A stretch of 64,000 bases of DNA from Chondrus crispus (Eukaryota > Rhodophyta > Florideophyceae > Gigartinales > Gigartinaceae), in the NCBI RefSeq assembly GCF_000350225.1, contig NW_005179233.1, positions 15,135-79,134 of the forward strand. The letters are read 5' to 3'. The notes beneath the pieces are model-generated. The model worked only from the letters and a program-made list of their open reading frames with translations, had not been told where the DNA came from and ran no database searches. Each line of letters opens with the position of its first letter. Position 1 is the first letter of the stretch. The translations under genes were made by a program, and so were the position numbers. Shown in pieces: positions 49,244 to 58,959 of this stretch.

Positions 49244-52200
49244 ATGGCGCAGCGAGGTTTCTCCGCCGCTTTCCGTGCCATCTTTGGCAACCGCAACAAC
49301 CGCAACCAACCCCCTCCGACAGTTCCGCCAGACACTATCAGTCTCTCGCCCCGCGATACTCTCGACGAACCCGTCATGCCACCGCCCATTACTCTCAAAA
49401 CCGATCCTACCCTTGCTCCCAAACCCACTCCAGTCCCTCATCCCAAACCCCAAGCCTCGGCTGCACCCCTACCCAAGACTCGCGTCGATCAAAAAATCGC
49501 AAAGACACCTGTCATGCTGCGCCGCCTCGGTCTTGATCCAAACATTTCAAACCAACAACCCCCAGCAGATGACGCGAGCAGCCACTACTCCCTCCGACCG
49601 CGCCGTCGTCGCCGGCCGGATGCACCCGAACCTCGTGGTGCGGAAACATCCAAGCCGCCGAAAGATGCCAACAATACCCCGCCACCAATCCCCATTCAGC
49701 CTGACAAATCAATATCGCTGCGGCCCTCGCAGGCCTCGCGTGCTAACGAAAGCAATAAGCCGTCGTCTCCCACAGCAAGGGATACCCCAGCTCTCCGCTT
49801 ACCCGCGCCAAGCGCTGCAACCACAAGTGCCATCGCTGCGAGGCCGGGCCTTGTTTCTGTCGCCAACCTTGAAGATGCCAGTACAGTCACTCTACAAGCT
49901 CTATGCAAGCAGGTGGGTCTTCCCGCAACGGGCACCAAGGAGGACATCAGGGACCGCCTCCTGGCAAAAGTTTCCCAGCGCCGATTTTTGAATGAGGACA
50001 CTCTCATCATGGACTCGGACGGCAATCCTCGGGCCCTCAGCACTATGCCCGTCACTCCACCCAACACAAACCGAGCTACTACGACGTCCATGATTCTGGA
50101 CGCCCAGGGTAGCCCTGGTACGGTAAAGAAGAATGCAGGCCATGTGACCACGACAACCATTGTCAACCGAACCCCACGACGAGGCTCAGTTGCCCATGCC
50201 AGCGGTGTAGATACCGGTGGCGGTGCACCGTGTGCTACGAAAGTAATTGCGGGAGGTGTCACAGCGAAAGGTGGTCCAGGTGGTTTCGCCGGAAAGTCGG
50301 GCTCCGTGGACATGAAGAAAGAGTCTTGCTCCCAGCCAAATACACGATCCTACCAGGAGCCCAATTTACGTTTAGATATCCCATCGAGAGCCATGCAAGG
50401 AGTAGACATCCCCGGTAACTCGGCTGGGTTGCCCGCGCTTTCCAGTACTGGCGTTGGCGCCCCGTACGACATGCCGATGAGTCCGGCATACGACATGAAC
50501 ATTACACGTTCGGCTTGTTGCCTCCCACAGACCTTCCGTGGAGGTCCAAACGGGATGTACGGCGTTAGATACCCGAAGGAGCGTACTGACCCGCGCGGGA
50601 GCGGGAACATCAGCGTGAAAGAGTTTGAGCCTAGAAACGTCGCCACTGAAACGGTTTTTCGTGATCTGGCTCATGGAAGTCGGCGCTTGAGTCAAGGCGA
50701 ATACGAAGCTTGCTTGAAGGCTTTGAATGAGAACTATGCCGCCGGTGCAGAGAAAAGAAACGTCAAGGCGGCTGCGCTTTTGTCGAGGAAGGGGTTCCCG
50801 GGTACTGCAGCAACAGTGCCTCGATCCTCATTGACCCCAGGGCCGTCTAATGTAGACGTCGAGTCTCAGTTACAGGGTGCGAATATATCTACAGCACGGG
50901 AATCATCGCCCTCTCTTCGCGGTGAGGGAAAATCAGGATTCCAGACGCGACAGGCTCTCCTTGCCCCTCCAAACGCCATAGGTGGTATGAGTTCTTCGGC
51001 GCTTCCTTCTGCGTCTGGAACTGCTGTAGACTTTAAGAGTCATCCCGCACCGTTTTCTGCAACAGTTGGACATGCGGCCGATGTGTTGCGGACATCGCAA
51101 CCACAGCCACCACTGGATTTATGGAAAGGTGAGGTCCGGTATTCCAGTGTCAACCCAGATGGCGCAACAACGGCCAAAGGCGGCGCGGGACATGATATGA
51201 GCTCTGAAAGAAATGTTTCCGCAACCGGTTCAGCGCTTGGGAATGGCAATGGAGGTAGATCGAAACCGAAGGAATTCGACAGTCGAGATCCTTTCCAGCA
51301 TAGGTTTTCTGGGGCTGTCGGTGGCCCTGGTGCGCGTAACGGTGTTGACAGGGCAACTCTTGACGTCGAGCGAACTGCAAAACCGACAGGTCGAATTACT
51401 GGAGCAGAGACACCTCCTGATATTGGTGCCTTTGGACTGAACAGGGCAAAGGGTGGACGCTTTACATCAGCGGAAGATGAGATGTACTCAGGTTCTCAGT
51501 TTACAACACCGCGTGATGTCGTTCGTTCATTTAATCGATACGGAAGCCGAGATACCAACGCCGAAATGAAGAATGGTACGCCAGAACCAGATTCGCCTGC
51601 GGGATTCGCATCTCCTGGGAAAAGGCCCGATAGATCTCGTCGCAGGGAGTCCACGCACCTTTCGACGGAAGAAACCTTTCCGAGTCATTTACGGGGATTT
51701 ACAAGCACCCGCAAGTTAGGCGTGGCATCTTCCAGAAGACGCTCGATGAATCAGTCGGCAGTTCAATCTGGCAGGATCATGAGATTACCAACTTTCGGAG
51801 CCAGGAGACCTGCTTCTACGAATTCGGGTGGGCTTCTTCCCAATTTGCCGAGGTCGAATGCAATGGCACAGCGTAGTAACTTTCTAGCACAGAGGGTTCA
51901 GCGGAGAAGTATACAGAACGAAAGGTCACCGAACCCGCCTCTTTCAGCAAAGAGTTTGCGAATCCTCGAGGAAATCAGGAAAGTCCGAAATGAAAATCGC
52001 TCCCATTCTACATCCAAAAGGACAAGGTCGCCTGCACCCGTGCCTCCGTCTGCTCTGAAGAGGGCACGAATTAACGGGCAGTTCACAAGGTCACCCCAAC
52101 TGTCGGGTAGATCCGTGGACATGGGTGCACAGGACGCAGTGCATGCACCGGAACACATGGGCACACCACATGGACCCGCGAGACTTAGAACTGACGATGG

Positions 52201-55200
52201 CAACGACAATGGGAAACCAAGACTATCTCGGGGTCTTCGGGTGACTCCTTCCACCTCGAAAAGACGTAGAACTGTTGTGTTTGGGAGCGGGAAGAAAAGG
52301 TCTCGACCAAGCTCTCTCTCGGCCGCTGCACTGAAGGAATTAAAGTCCACTGCGAAGAACGATATTGATAATGGCAGGCAGCATAACAAACGTTTGTTTT
52401 CTCTGGCGGCGTCAGAAGAGTCTGGAGCTGGGGTTGCGAAAGTCGCGCCAGGAAAGGGGACAGCGAGACTAACCGACAGACCCGCTGGGGATCGGTTCTC
52501 CCTTCCAGCAGTTGCTTTTCCTCCGATGCCGAAGGTTGCTAGCGGCGGCAGTAGCGCAGACTCTCGTGAGGGCTTTCCACAGACTTCGGACGCTCTCCAC
52601 GGGGGCCGTGGAGGATCTGGGGCGGTGGCAGGTGTGTTCAAACTATCCGAACAGCGCCAGGGTATAGAGACGGTACCACGCCCAAAATCGAAGCTGTCAA
52701 CTGCAGCCGAGATGGAAGACGCCGGTTTCCTTCACAAACCATCGGTGGCGGGAAGTAGTGATATCCCCTTGCCTTCAAGAGTTTCCGGTGAAGGGAGTGC
52801 ATTTGGTGAGGCAAAGCCATTCGTTTTTGGGGACATGAAACCTCTCGGTGTAGTGCAGTCAGGAGCAAACGATAGCTCTGGACCTGTGTTATCATCTAAC
52901 ATCGTGCCATCAAAGCCAACATCGCAAACCGCACTTGTACTATCTGGTGATAGTTATGCACCACGAGGGGCCTTGGGCGGGAAAGGCCAATTGGGAAGTA
53001 CGTCAAAGTCACTTGACCAGACTCAAGGCGTGCCTGACGTCAAGCAATCTCTTTTTGGAGATAGCACGTCACATGGTTCGCTACCGGCTGTCGCTACAGC
53101 TGATGTTTCTGAACGTAGCGATAAGAATGACTTGTCTGCAAGCGTCTCCATCGCTGGAATTCCCGTGAAGGAAAAATCAGATTCTGTTCCCCGATTCACT
53201 CTCGGAGATGACCGAGCGAAGGCCAATGAACCATTCACAGGGAACCTGAAGCACGGTATCCAGACAGGAAGCAATTCGCTACCAGGAGAAGCGCAGACAG
53301 CAGGGATTTCCGTAGCACCGACTGCCAGTGCATCATTGCTTGCACAAACCGCACCAACACTGGAACTAGATGATATCCAAACGCAAAGCCGTTCCAAACC
53401 AAAGTCTGGAAACAACGATGAGATACATCCGCCAGCGAATGCCAAGTCACCTAGTTTTGCCGCCCAAGACAATATGAAAGAGACCCCCAGTTTCTTGAGC
53501 GTGCCACGCCCATCGTCAGTCATCGCATCTGAAACAACGGCTCAGAAAGCGTCGAAGAAACCAACAAGTTTTGGGTTTGGCGTTGACCCCAAGTTCGATT
53601 TGGTACCCGCTGAGAAGCGGCAGGGATATCGCGCATTGCATGCACCGTTTGTAGGGACAGAGTCTCGAAAGGATGAGGAACAAGCTACCCGTCCCTTTGA
53701 AGCGGCGCCGTCGCAGACGACTGGGGAACCCATTGGAGTTGTACCGTTAGGGACTAACTCTGAAGCACAAGTGTTTGAGAATGCGAATATCGCTTCTACC
53801 ACACTTCCAGTTTTTGCGTCACAGACAGGAAAGGACAAAGGAGGAGTTGGCGCTGTCACGGCATCGGGTTCAGGATTTGATGCTGGCGCCATGCTTGCAA
53901 AGCAGAAGGCCTTCGTGGGAATAGGCACCCAAGAGACAGGCAATGTTTTGAAAACGTCTTCAGCATTGCCGACTGCCCCCTTTTCGTTCTTTGGAAAAAA
54001 AGCTGTAGACACAACTGAAGGCCTAGCGCCTTCCACCCAACAGAATACGAAAGTCCCAGACAATGAACCGGCGCCGTCTAGTGGCTTTAGTAACCTCGCT
54101 GGAGCATCCAGCGGTCCGGTATCTTCTAGTGGACAACCGTCGGGGGGATTTGCGTTCGGTCCTGCGAAAGATCTTCAAAAAGATCCCGGCCCATTCGGTG
54201 GAACTCAGTTTACCTCACTTCCTCCAGCGACTAACACGGCAAAATTTGTGTTCGGAGCACCATCATCTCAAGCAAACGCAGCAACAAGTGGCTCTGGGTT
54301 TGCTGTAAATGCCTCTGGAGCGGATATCAGAGAAGCACCCTCATTCGGGTCCACCTTCCAAGGGTTGGCAGGGATAGGCCATAAGACGACGTCGCTCCCT
54401 GGTTCATCACAAGCCAGCGCTAGTGGTGCTGATCCAGCTCTGAACAGCGGAGCTTTCGGCTCAGCTGGCAGTGCCCCCTTCAGGTTGAGAACAGACGGAA
54501 CTGGCAACGCTGCGAGCAGTGGTGCATTAGGAATCACTGATGGCGTGAAGTTCGGCACCGAGAGCAGTGCGGCGATTGGAACAGCAAGCACGGCATCATT
54601 CGGTGCTAAAAGAAGCGAGGCCTTCGGTGCCAGCGGGGGGGCTTTCAGTGCTATGAGCGGTAGTGCGTTTGGGGCATCGAGTGGTGGGGCGTTTGGAGCT
54701 TCGAGCGGTGGTGCATTTGGTGCATCGAGCGGTAATGCATTTGGCGCCGCAAGTGTTGGTACGTTTCCAACAGCAAGTAGCGGGCCGTTCAGTGCAGGAA
54801 ATCCCGGAGCATTTGCTGCTGCGAGCGGCGGGGCGTTGCAGGGCAGTAGCGGCGCAGCCTTCGGCGATGCTAGTGGAGTGTCGTTCGGGTCTACGAAGGG
54901 TGCGACGTTTGGCTCAGGAGGTCTAGGAGCGTTTGGTGCCACAGGGGCGCAGGCGGGTGCGTCTGTTCAATTTGGTGCTCCAGCAGCAGCGCTTCCCGGG
55001 GGTGGCGCTGTCTTTGGTGTGCCGCCTGGGTCCTCAACCAGTCAGCCAAGCTTTGCGGCTCCGACGTTTGGTTTTGCGGCATCTGTGACTGGACAAGGGG
55101 GGACTGCAAGTGGCTTTGGACCATCTTTTGGGCAGTCCATTTTACAAACTGGAAACAGTATTGCGCCGTCGAGCAGCTCAGGACCAAGTGCTCCTTCCTT

Positions 55201-55333
55201 TTCGTTCGGCTCGAATGGTGCGAGCGGGGCCCCCCCAGGAGGAGCATTTAATATTGGTGCCGCCCCGAATACTGGGCAGCAACCTGCTCGTCGTGGGCGT
55301 AGAACTCTTCGTGCTCGTCGAATGCTGAGATGA
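49244..55333 (+). CDS. Giant FG-repeat nucleoporin, Nup1/Nup136/Nup153-like
   Basis: 2029 residues in one exon; the ATG at 49244 is the first in frame. N-terminus MAQRGFSAAFRAIFGN can form an amphipathic helix, as in nuclear-basket Nup1/Nup60. Around residues 212-240 a SAP-like motif reads VTLQALCKQVGLPATGTKED and IRDRLLAKV. A Ser/Arg-rich middle carries KSLRILEEIRKVRNE (about 902). From about residue 1440 FG, FxFG and GAFGASSG repeats accumulate (GFGVDPKF, FSFFGK, FVFGAPSS, then many AFGASSGG). The extreme C-terminus is RRGRRTLRARRMLR, like the basic tails of Nup1/Nup136/Nup153. FG domains form the selective barrier and bind importins and exportins. A SAP motif in an FG nucleoporin would let it touch chromatin or RNA; this is inferred. 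Assignment to a basket nucleoporin is likely but not certain. Confidence 0.85.
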   Translation: MAQRGFSAAFRAIFGNRNNRNQPPPTVPPDTISLSPRDTLDEPVMPPPITLKTDPTLAPKPTPVPHPKPQASAAPLPKTRVDQKIAKTPVMLRRLGLDPNISNQQPPADDASSHYSLRPRRRRRPDAPEPRGAETSKPPKDANNTPPPIPIQPDKSISLRPSQASRANESNKPSSPTARDTPALRLPAPSAATTSAIAARPGLVSVANLEDASTVTLQALCKQVGLPATGTKEDIRDRLLAKVSQRRFLNEDTLIMDSDGNPRALSTMPVTPPNTNRATTTSMILDAQGSPGTVKKNAGHVTTTTIVNRTPRRGSVAHASGVDTGGGAPCATKVIAGGVTAKGGPGGFAGKSGSVDMKKESCSQPNTRSYQEPNLRLDIPSRAMQGVDIPGNSAGLPALSSTGVGAPYDMPMSPAYDMNITRSACCLPQTFRGGPNGMYGVRYPKERTDPRGSGNISVKEFEPRNVATETVFRDLAHGSRRLSQGEYEACLKALNENYAAGAEKRNVKAAALLSRKGFPGTAATVPRSSLTPGPSNVDVESQLQGANISTARESSPSLRGEGKSGFQTRQALLAPPNAIGGMSSSALPSASGTAVDFKSHPAPFSATVGHAADVLRTSQPQPPLDLWKGEVRYSSVNPDGATTAKGGAGHDMSSERNVSATGSALGNGNGGRSKPKEFDSRDPFQHRFSGAVGGPGARNGVDRATLDVERTAKPTGRITGAETPPDIGAFGLNRAKGGRFTSAEDEMYSGSQFTTPRDVVRSFNRYGSRDTNAEMKNGTPEPDSPAGFASPGKRPDRSRRRESTHLSTEETFPSHLRGFTSTRKLGVASSRRRSMNQSAVQSGRIMRLPTFGARRPASTNSGGLLPNLPRSNAMAQRSNFLAQRVQRRSIQNERSPNPPLSAKSLRILEEIRKVRNENRSHSTSKRTRSPAPVPPSALKRARINGQFTRSPQLSGRSVDMGAQDAVHAPEHMGTPHGPARLRTDDGNDNGKPRLSRGLRVTPSTSKRRRTVVFGSGKKRSRPSSLSAAALKELKSTAKNDIDNGRQHNKRLFSLAASEESGAGVAKVAPGKGTARLTDRPAGDRFSLPAVAFPPMPKVASGGSSADSREGFPQTSDALHGGRGGSGAVAGVFKLSEQRQGIETVPRPKSKLSTAAEMEDAGFLHKPSVAGSSDIPLPSRVSGEGSAFGEAKPFVFGDMKPLGVVQSGANDSSGPVLSSNIVPSKPTSQTALVLSGDSYAPRGALGGKGQLGSTSKSLDQTQGVPDVKQSLFGDSTSHGSLPAVATADVSERSDKNDLSASVSIAGIPVKEKSDSVPRFTLGDDRAKANEPFTGNLKHGIQTGSNSLPGEAQTAGISVAPTASASLLAQTAPTLELDDIQTQSRSKPKSGNNDEIHPPANAKSPSFAAQDNMKETPSFLSVPRPSSVIASETTAQKASKKPTSFGFGVDPKFDLVPAEKRQGYRALHAPFVGTESRKDEEQATRPFEAAPSQTTGEPIGVVPLGTNSEAQVFENANIASTTLPVFASQTGKDKGGVGAVTASGSGFDAGAMLAKQKAFVGIGTQETGNVLKTSSALPTAPFSFFGKKAVDTTEGLAPSTQQNTKVPDNEPAPSSGFSNLAGASSGPVSSSGQPSGGFAFGPAKDLQKDPGPFGGTQFTSLPPATNTAKFVFGAPSSQANAATSGSGFAVNASGADIREAPSFGSTFQGLAGIGHKTTSLPGSSQASASGADPALNSGAFGSAGSAPFRLRTDGTGNAASSGALGITDGVKFGTESSAAIGTASTASFGAKRSEAFGASGGAFSAMSGSAFGASSGGAFGASSGGAFGASSGNAFGAASVGTFPTASSGPFSAGNPGAFAAASGGALQGSSGAAFGDASGVSFGSTKGATFGSGGLGAFGATGAQAGASVQFGAPAAALPGGGAVFGVPPGSSTSQPSFAAPTFGFAASVTGQGGTASGFGPSFGQSILQTGNSIAPSSSSGPSAPSFSFGSNGASGAPPGGAFNIGAAPNTGQQPARRGRRTLRARRMLR
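54600..54870 (+). repeat. GCGTTTGGNGC-type minisatellite coding for AFGASSGG
   Basis: Imperfect 24-bp units (GGTGGGGCGTTTGGAGCTTC and variants) in frame with the nucleoporin FG region. Confidence 0.75.
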
Positions 55334-56003
55334 TACGATATGGATCTCACGAGCTTCCCTAATGGTTTCCACTCAGAGAGTTTTCGAGCAACCAGGTGTA
55401 GACTGTCTCAATGAGAAAATGAAATTGAGTCGCGCTTTGACATGCTATGAATACCCGGTTATTGTTGCTTTAAGTACCGTACCCCGTTAGGACAACATCA
55501 TTTCAAGTAGAACAATTCACAACTAAAATAACTGTCACCATCGGACAAGCGATCACACAAGCGGCAGTTCGCGCAGCCCATCTCTTGAATTGTATTTGAG
55601 TAGAGTCGACATCTTCTCCGAGTCGACGAACACACGTGAAGTATGGCCTAAGAGGTATACCTCTACTAGCCATGGCCAAGCAGCGTCGGCTTCGACACTG
55701 ACACACACTTATTCGGTCGGAACCCAAGAGCGGCGCAAGACCCGTGTATAACAAAAGCAGCACTGAGTGCAGTTATGGCTGGACTCACTTGGCGGTACCT
55801 CTACAGGATGCCTGCCAATGCGGGAGCGTTGCTAGGCGAAAATGAGCAATATCTGTGGCTAATGTACGAAACTGGTGTAAGAGCAGAAAGACGAGACGTT
55901 TTGATATAAATACTTCGCACATGTCGCGTCACTCACGAGCAACACATTGCTTCCGATGCAGAACACACATGCCCCCAATGACTAAAAGTATGGATTTTTC
56001 TTT
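55334..56003. other. Intergenic between convergent genes, no gene seen
   Basis: Should hold the 3' ends of the nucleoporin and CDP-DAG synthase transcripts. Nothing else identified. Confidence 0.4.
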
Positions 56004-57341
56004 CTAGCCGGCAATCGTGGTAGAATTTCCTATGCTTAATACGATATGATCCAATCCCCGCCGTCTCAACCGTGTGTATATCTCAGTTAAGAGTTCAACC
56101 TGCTCTCCCGAGCTGAGCTCTGACACTAAGCTCATTAGCTTACCAACATCTGGCGAGCCGACAAAGTTCACCTGAACGAAATTGATGAGGTACACATACG
56201 TGAAAACAGCCATCATCAACTGGCAATCTACTCGGTCGGTGACGCCACCATGTCCAGGGAGTAAACCGCCGAAGTCTTTGACGCCAAACGCTCGCTTCGC
56301 CCCTGATGCGAAAAACCCTCCGAATGGAGCGATAGAAGCCGCGAATAAGCCCAAGGCAATGGCGTGCAGCTGAACTGGGCGGTATGAGACTGTAAAGGGT
56401 TGTGTTAGACCAGGGATGATCTCAATAGTCCGCTGAACTTGATTGAAGACAGTAGGAAGTGGATCGCATGAAATAGGTGGGCAAAGTATAGTACAATCAT
56501 CGTAGTCGTACTTAGGGCAGACGAGTGAGGGATAGGAAGACAGCGCACCGGACAGAAAAAAGGCAGTGATCATGGTGAAGATGCCAGCCCCAATGTACCC
56601 TTCCCATGTCTTCTTCGGAGACAGCACGGTCAAGGAGTGGCGGCCGAAGAGACGACCGCAAAAGTAGCCGAAAGAATCGTTACAAATGATGAGCCAACAC
56701 GGCAATGCAAACCAGATTAGACCTTGCGTGACGTTGAGAATCATGAAATGGGCCTGGACGACGACGAGAATAAGTGCGACAAGTGCACGACCGAAAAATG
56801 TGAATTGGAGGTGATATAGATCCTGCTTCAGCGAGAGGACAAAGCCAACGAAGCCTGCGCAATACATCATGAAAGCAATAAAGGTATGGTGTCGGAGAGC
56901 GTACTCAAAGAACGGAAGGCGCGTAAACGCCAAACCCTGATCTTGAAAGTGACTCAGCACAGGCTTTCCATAAAACAACCACAGCAAAGCGGCGAAAAAG
57001 TACCATCCAATAGTTCTCCAGAGCGGAATCTTCCCCTTTCGTGCGACTGGCAACCCTAATCTGAGAATCTCATGAAACATACCGATCTCCATGAGAATCA
57101 CTGCTAGAAAGACAAGCACATGCCCACCACGAATAGCCGCGAAGAAGCCGAAGCTCAGAGCAATACCCGAGAAAAATCGAGCGAGGAAGTCGCTCTTCTT
57201 CTTCGGGGCGGCCGGTGCAATTTCAGTCGGGCCATTGGTAGCAACGGGGACGGGCTCCGAGGAGGTGGTGGAGGTGTTCTCGGTCATGGTTTGCTCTTGT
57301 GGCTGGGCAGCAGCTGCAGACTGCCGCCTCGTGAGGACCAT
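56004..57341 (-). CDS. Phosphatidate cytidylyltransferase (CDP-diacylglycerol synthase), ER type
   Basis: 445 residues from the preferred ATG at 57341 (the frame reaches 57497 through a low-complexity extension). It catalyses CTP + phosphatidate to CDP-diacylglycerol, the precursor of phosphatidylinositol, phosphatidylglycerol and cardiolipin. The CdsA signature is complete: KRAFGVKDFGGLLPGHGG followed by VTDRVD (about residues 350-375). About eight hydrophobic segments are visible, along with the conserved NDSFGYFCGRLFGRHSLTVL and SPKKTWEGYIGAG blocks typical of eukaryotic CDS1-type enzymes. The hydrophilic Gln/Thr-rich N-terminus lacks a clear plastid transit signature, so ER location is inferred. 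Single exon. Confidence 0.93.
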   Translation of the reverse strand: MVLTRRQSAAAAQPQEQTMTENTSTTSSEPVPVATNGPTEIAPAAPKKKSDFLARFFSGIALSFGFFAAIRGGHVLVFLAVILMEIGMFHEILRLGLPVARKGKIPLWRTIGWYFFAALLWLFYGKPVLSHFQDQGLAFTRLPFFEYALRHHTFIAFMMYCAGFVGFVLSLKQDLYHLQFTFFGRALVALILVVVQAHFMILNVTQGLIWFALPCWLIICNDSFGYFCGRLFGRHSLTVLSPKKTWEGYIGAGIFTMITAFFLSGALSSYPSLVCPKYDYDDCTILCPPISCDPLPTVFNQVQRTIEIIPGLTQPFTVSYRPVQLHAIALGLFAASIAPFGGFFASGAKRAFGVKDFGGLLPGHGGVTDRVDCQLMMAVFTYVYLINFVQVNFVGSPDVGKLMSLVSELSSGEQVELLTEIYTRLRRRGLDHIVLSIGNSTTIAG

Positions 57342-58442
57342 ATTGTCTTCGCGGCGGAGTGGAGCTATGTACACGATATGAAGTGGCAGCGGCGGCGGGC
57401 GCAGACAGAACGGTTTTGACGCAGACGCCTGCTGGGGCGGGCTGGCTTGATACTGTAGCTGTGGGCAGAAAAGATGGTAACGAGCTGTTTGGCGCAAATT
57501 GACGGGGTGGGGCGTGTTTTGCGGACGGTGTGGTGGATTGGGGTGGCATGACGCAGACTGTGATTCAAACTGATTTATGGCGGAAAGGATCGCGAAATTT
57601 CAAATATAATCGGCCATGGCAATGATTAGTCAATCTGGCAGTGTTCCAGGACACTTGTCCGAAAATACGTTCCAAGATTGTGCAGTACTGTAATGCAAAC
57701 CATCCTGTACACTGTACAGGATGGTTTGCATTACAGTACAGTGTACAGTAATCCCCCCGTAATCACCCTGACCCTACACCATTGACTTACATTACGAATT
57801 CCAACACGGGCAGCACCTGCCAAACAAGGCCACGCGCTCTAGTCGGGCGCTCTCACACCCCATCTTAGGCCCGCACTCTTGGCCGACAACCTCTACAGTA
57901 CTCGCCACAACATTGTGAAGGCTATTCTCTATTCATCGCTCACTCTGCTAGACACCGGCCCCACGTGGTTCCAGGCCCACGCGATAGAGATGGCTACGCT
58001 ACCAAAGTACAGGACCGGAACAAAAAATGGCTAGCCGACGCATTGACCTCCTTAGTACTCCGGAATCTGAACAACCAGCTGCTGTTCGAAGCCATGGGCC
58101 ATCATATGACCGGACGCAACCGCCATGATAAACTACAGCATGCAGTGCACATGCAAGCCACGTGCTGGAGCCGTTGTACAATGGGGAAGCTTCTGGCAAG
58201 CTGGTTGCTACAAGAAACAGTACGCAATTCATGGGCATTCGACAAACCAAGTCTCCCTGTGCACACTACAAAATCCATTGTGGCTAACCCGTAATTGCAA
58301 TCACTGCTCTATAATCATGGCACAAAATATTAGCGGCTCACAAGCAACTTGAGCAGCCGCTGTCCTGGGCTTTCTATGCCTGGTTTATTGAAGAAATGAC
58401 AAACTAATACATCCTCGTGGTAGCTGCAAGCGTTTTGCAAAC
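57342..58442. other. Intergenic with a long perfect palindrome
   Basis: Upstream region of the CDP-DAG synthase gene and downstream of the small plastid protein gene. Apart from the palindrome at 57685-57739 nothing convincing is seen; the 109-residue frame at 57965-58294 has no features. Confidence 0.4.
57685..57739. repeat. Perfect palindrome, 27-bp arms around one base
   Basis: Arms 57685-57711 and 57713-57739 are exact complements about C57712; the left arm begins GTACTGTAATGCAAACCATC. As RNA it would form an uninterrupted hairpin with essentially no loop. Confidence 0.92.
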
Positions 58443-58959
58443 TCACTTGCCGTTCTCCCTCTGGATCCACCCTGCCACATGACTGTGTACGAAAATAAAG
58501 TATCCGTTCATCGCCGCGAAAAAGGATACAGACATGACACATTCGTTAGTAAACATTTCGCATCTTCAACCTCAAACGCAGAAGATAATTCGCAACTTAC
58601 AGTCCCCAAGAGATGGGAGTCAGCAGGCTTCCAACGATGAATTGCGGGTTCACGCTTTCCGGAGACAGCGGGTGAAGAAGATTGCTCATGTATACAGAGT
58701 AGCACCCAAGAAGGAGGGCGATGACAGAGCTGAGAATGAACAGCGATGATGGCACATCCTTGCCAATACCAAGAACGTCTGAAGGCGGATACTTTCCCTC
58801 CCACGCGGCGCAGCGCGTCTCAGTAGCGCGCCGAGCGATTACAGCGCGCTTGGCGGCGACAGTCGAGATGCGGCAGGCACCGCCACGGACGCAAGTCAGC
58901 TTGGCCTTGTTAACGGCACTGACGTTGAAAGCACGAACCGAGGAGCTTACGAATGCCAT
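58443..58959 (-). CDS. Small plastid-targeted membrane protein, two exons
   Basis: Exon 1 (58959-58601) and exon 2 (58482-58443) join to 399 bases, 132 residues. The 118-bp intron has donor GTAAGT and acceptor ACACAG; without splicing the frame would stop after ISWGL. The spliced end reads ISWGLHVAGWIQRENGK. The N-terminus MAFVSSSVRAFNVSAVNKAK is Ser/Ala/basic with Phe near the start, as in red-algal plastid transit peptides. Mature part from about residue 55: YPPSDVLGIGKDVPSS, a hydrophobic helix (LFILSSVIALLLGCYSVY), SPESVNPQFIVGSLLTPISW as a second hydrophobic stretch, and a polar tail. Size and layout suggest a thylakoid photosystem-associated or assembly subunit, but I cannot name the family with confidence. 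Splice calls are strong because both sites are canonical and the frame closes. Confidence 0.75.
58483..58600 (-). other. Intron of the small plastid-targeted protein gene
   Basis: 118 bp, phase 2 (CT|T for Leu120), donor GTAAGT, acceptor CGTACACAG. Confidence 0.8.

Noticed and set aside
49009-49453. Antisense frames over the start of the nucleoporin gene
   Set aside because: Shadow frames of a GC-rich coding region; the sense frame has clear domains.
57965-58294. 109-codon frame near the palindrome
   Set aside because: No domain, repeat, start context or conserved-looking segment.
58443-58959. Naming the small plastid protein as PsaO, PsbW or another known subunit
   Set aside because: The sequence did not match what I recall of those subunits; only the general thylakoid-type layout is supported.
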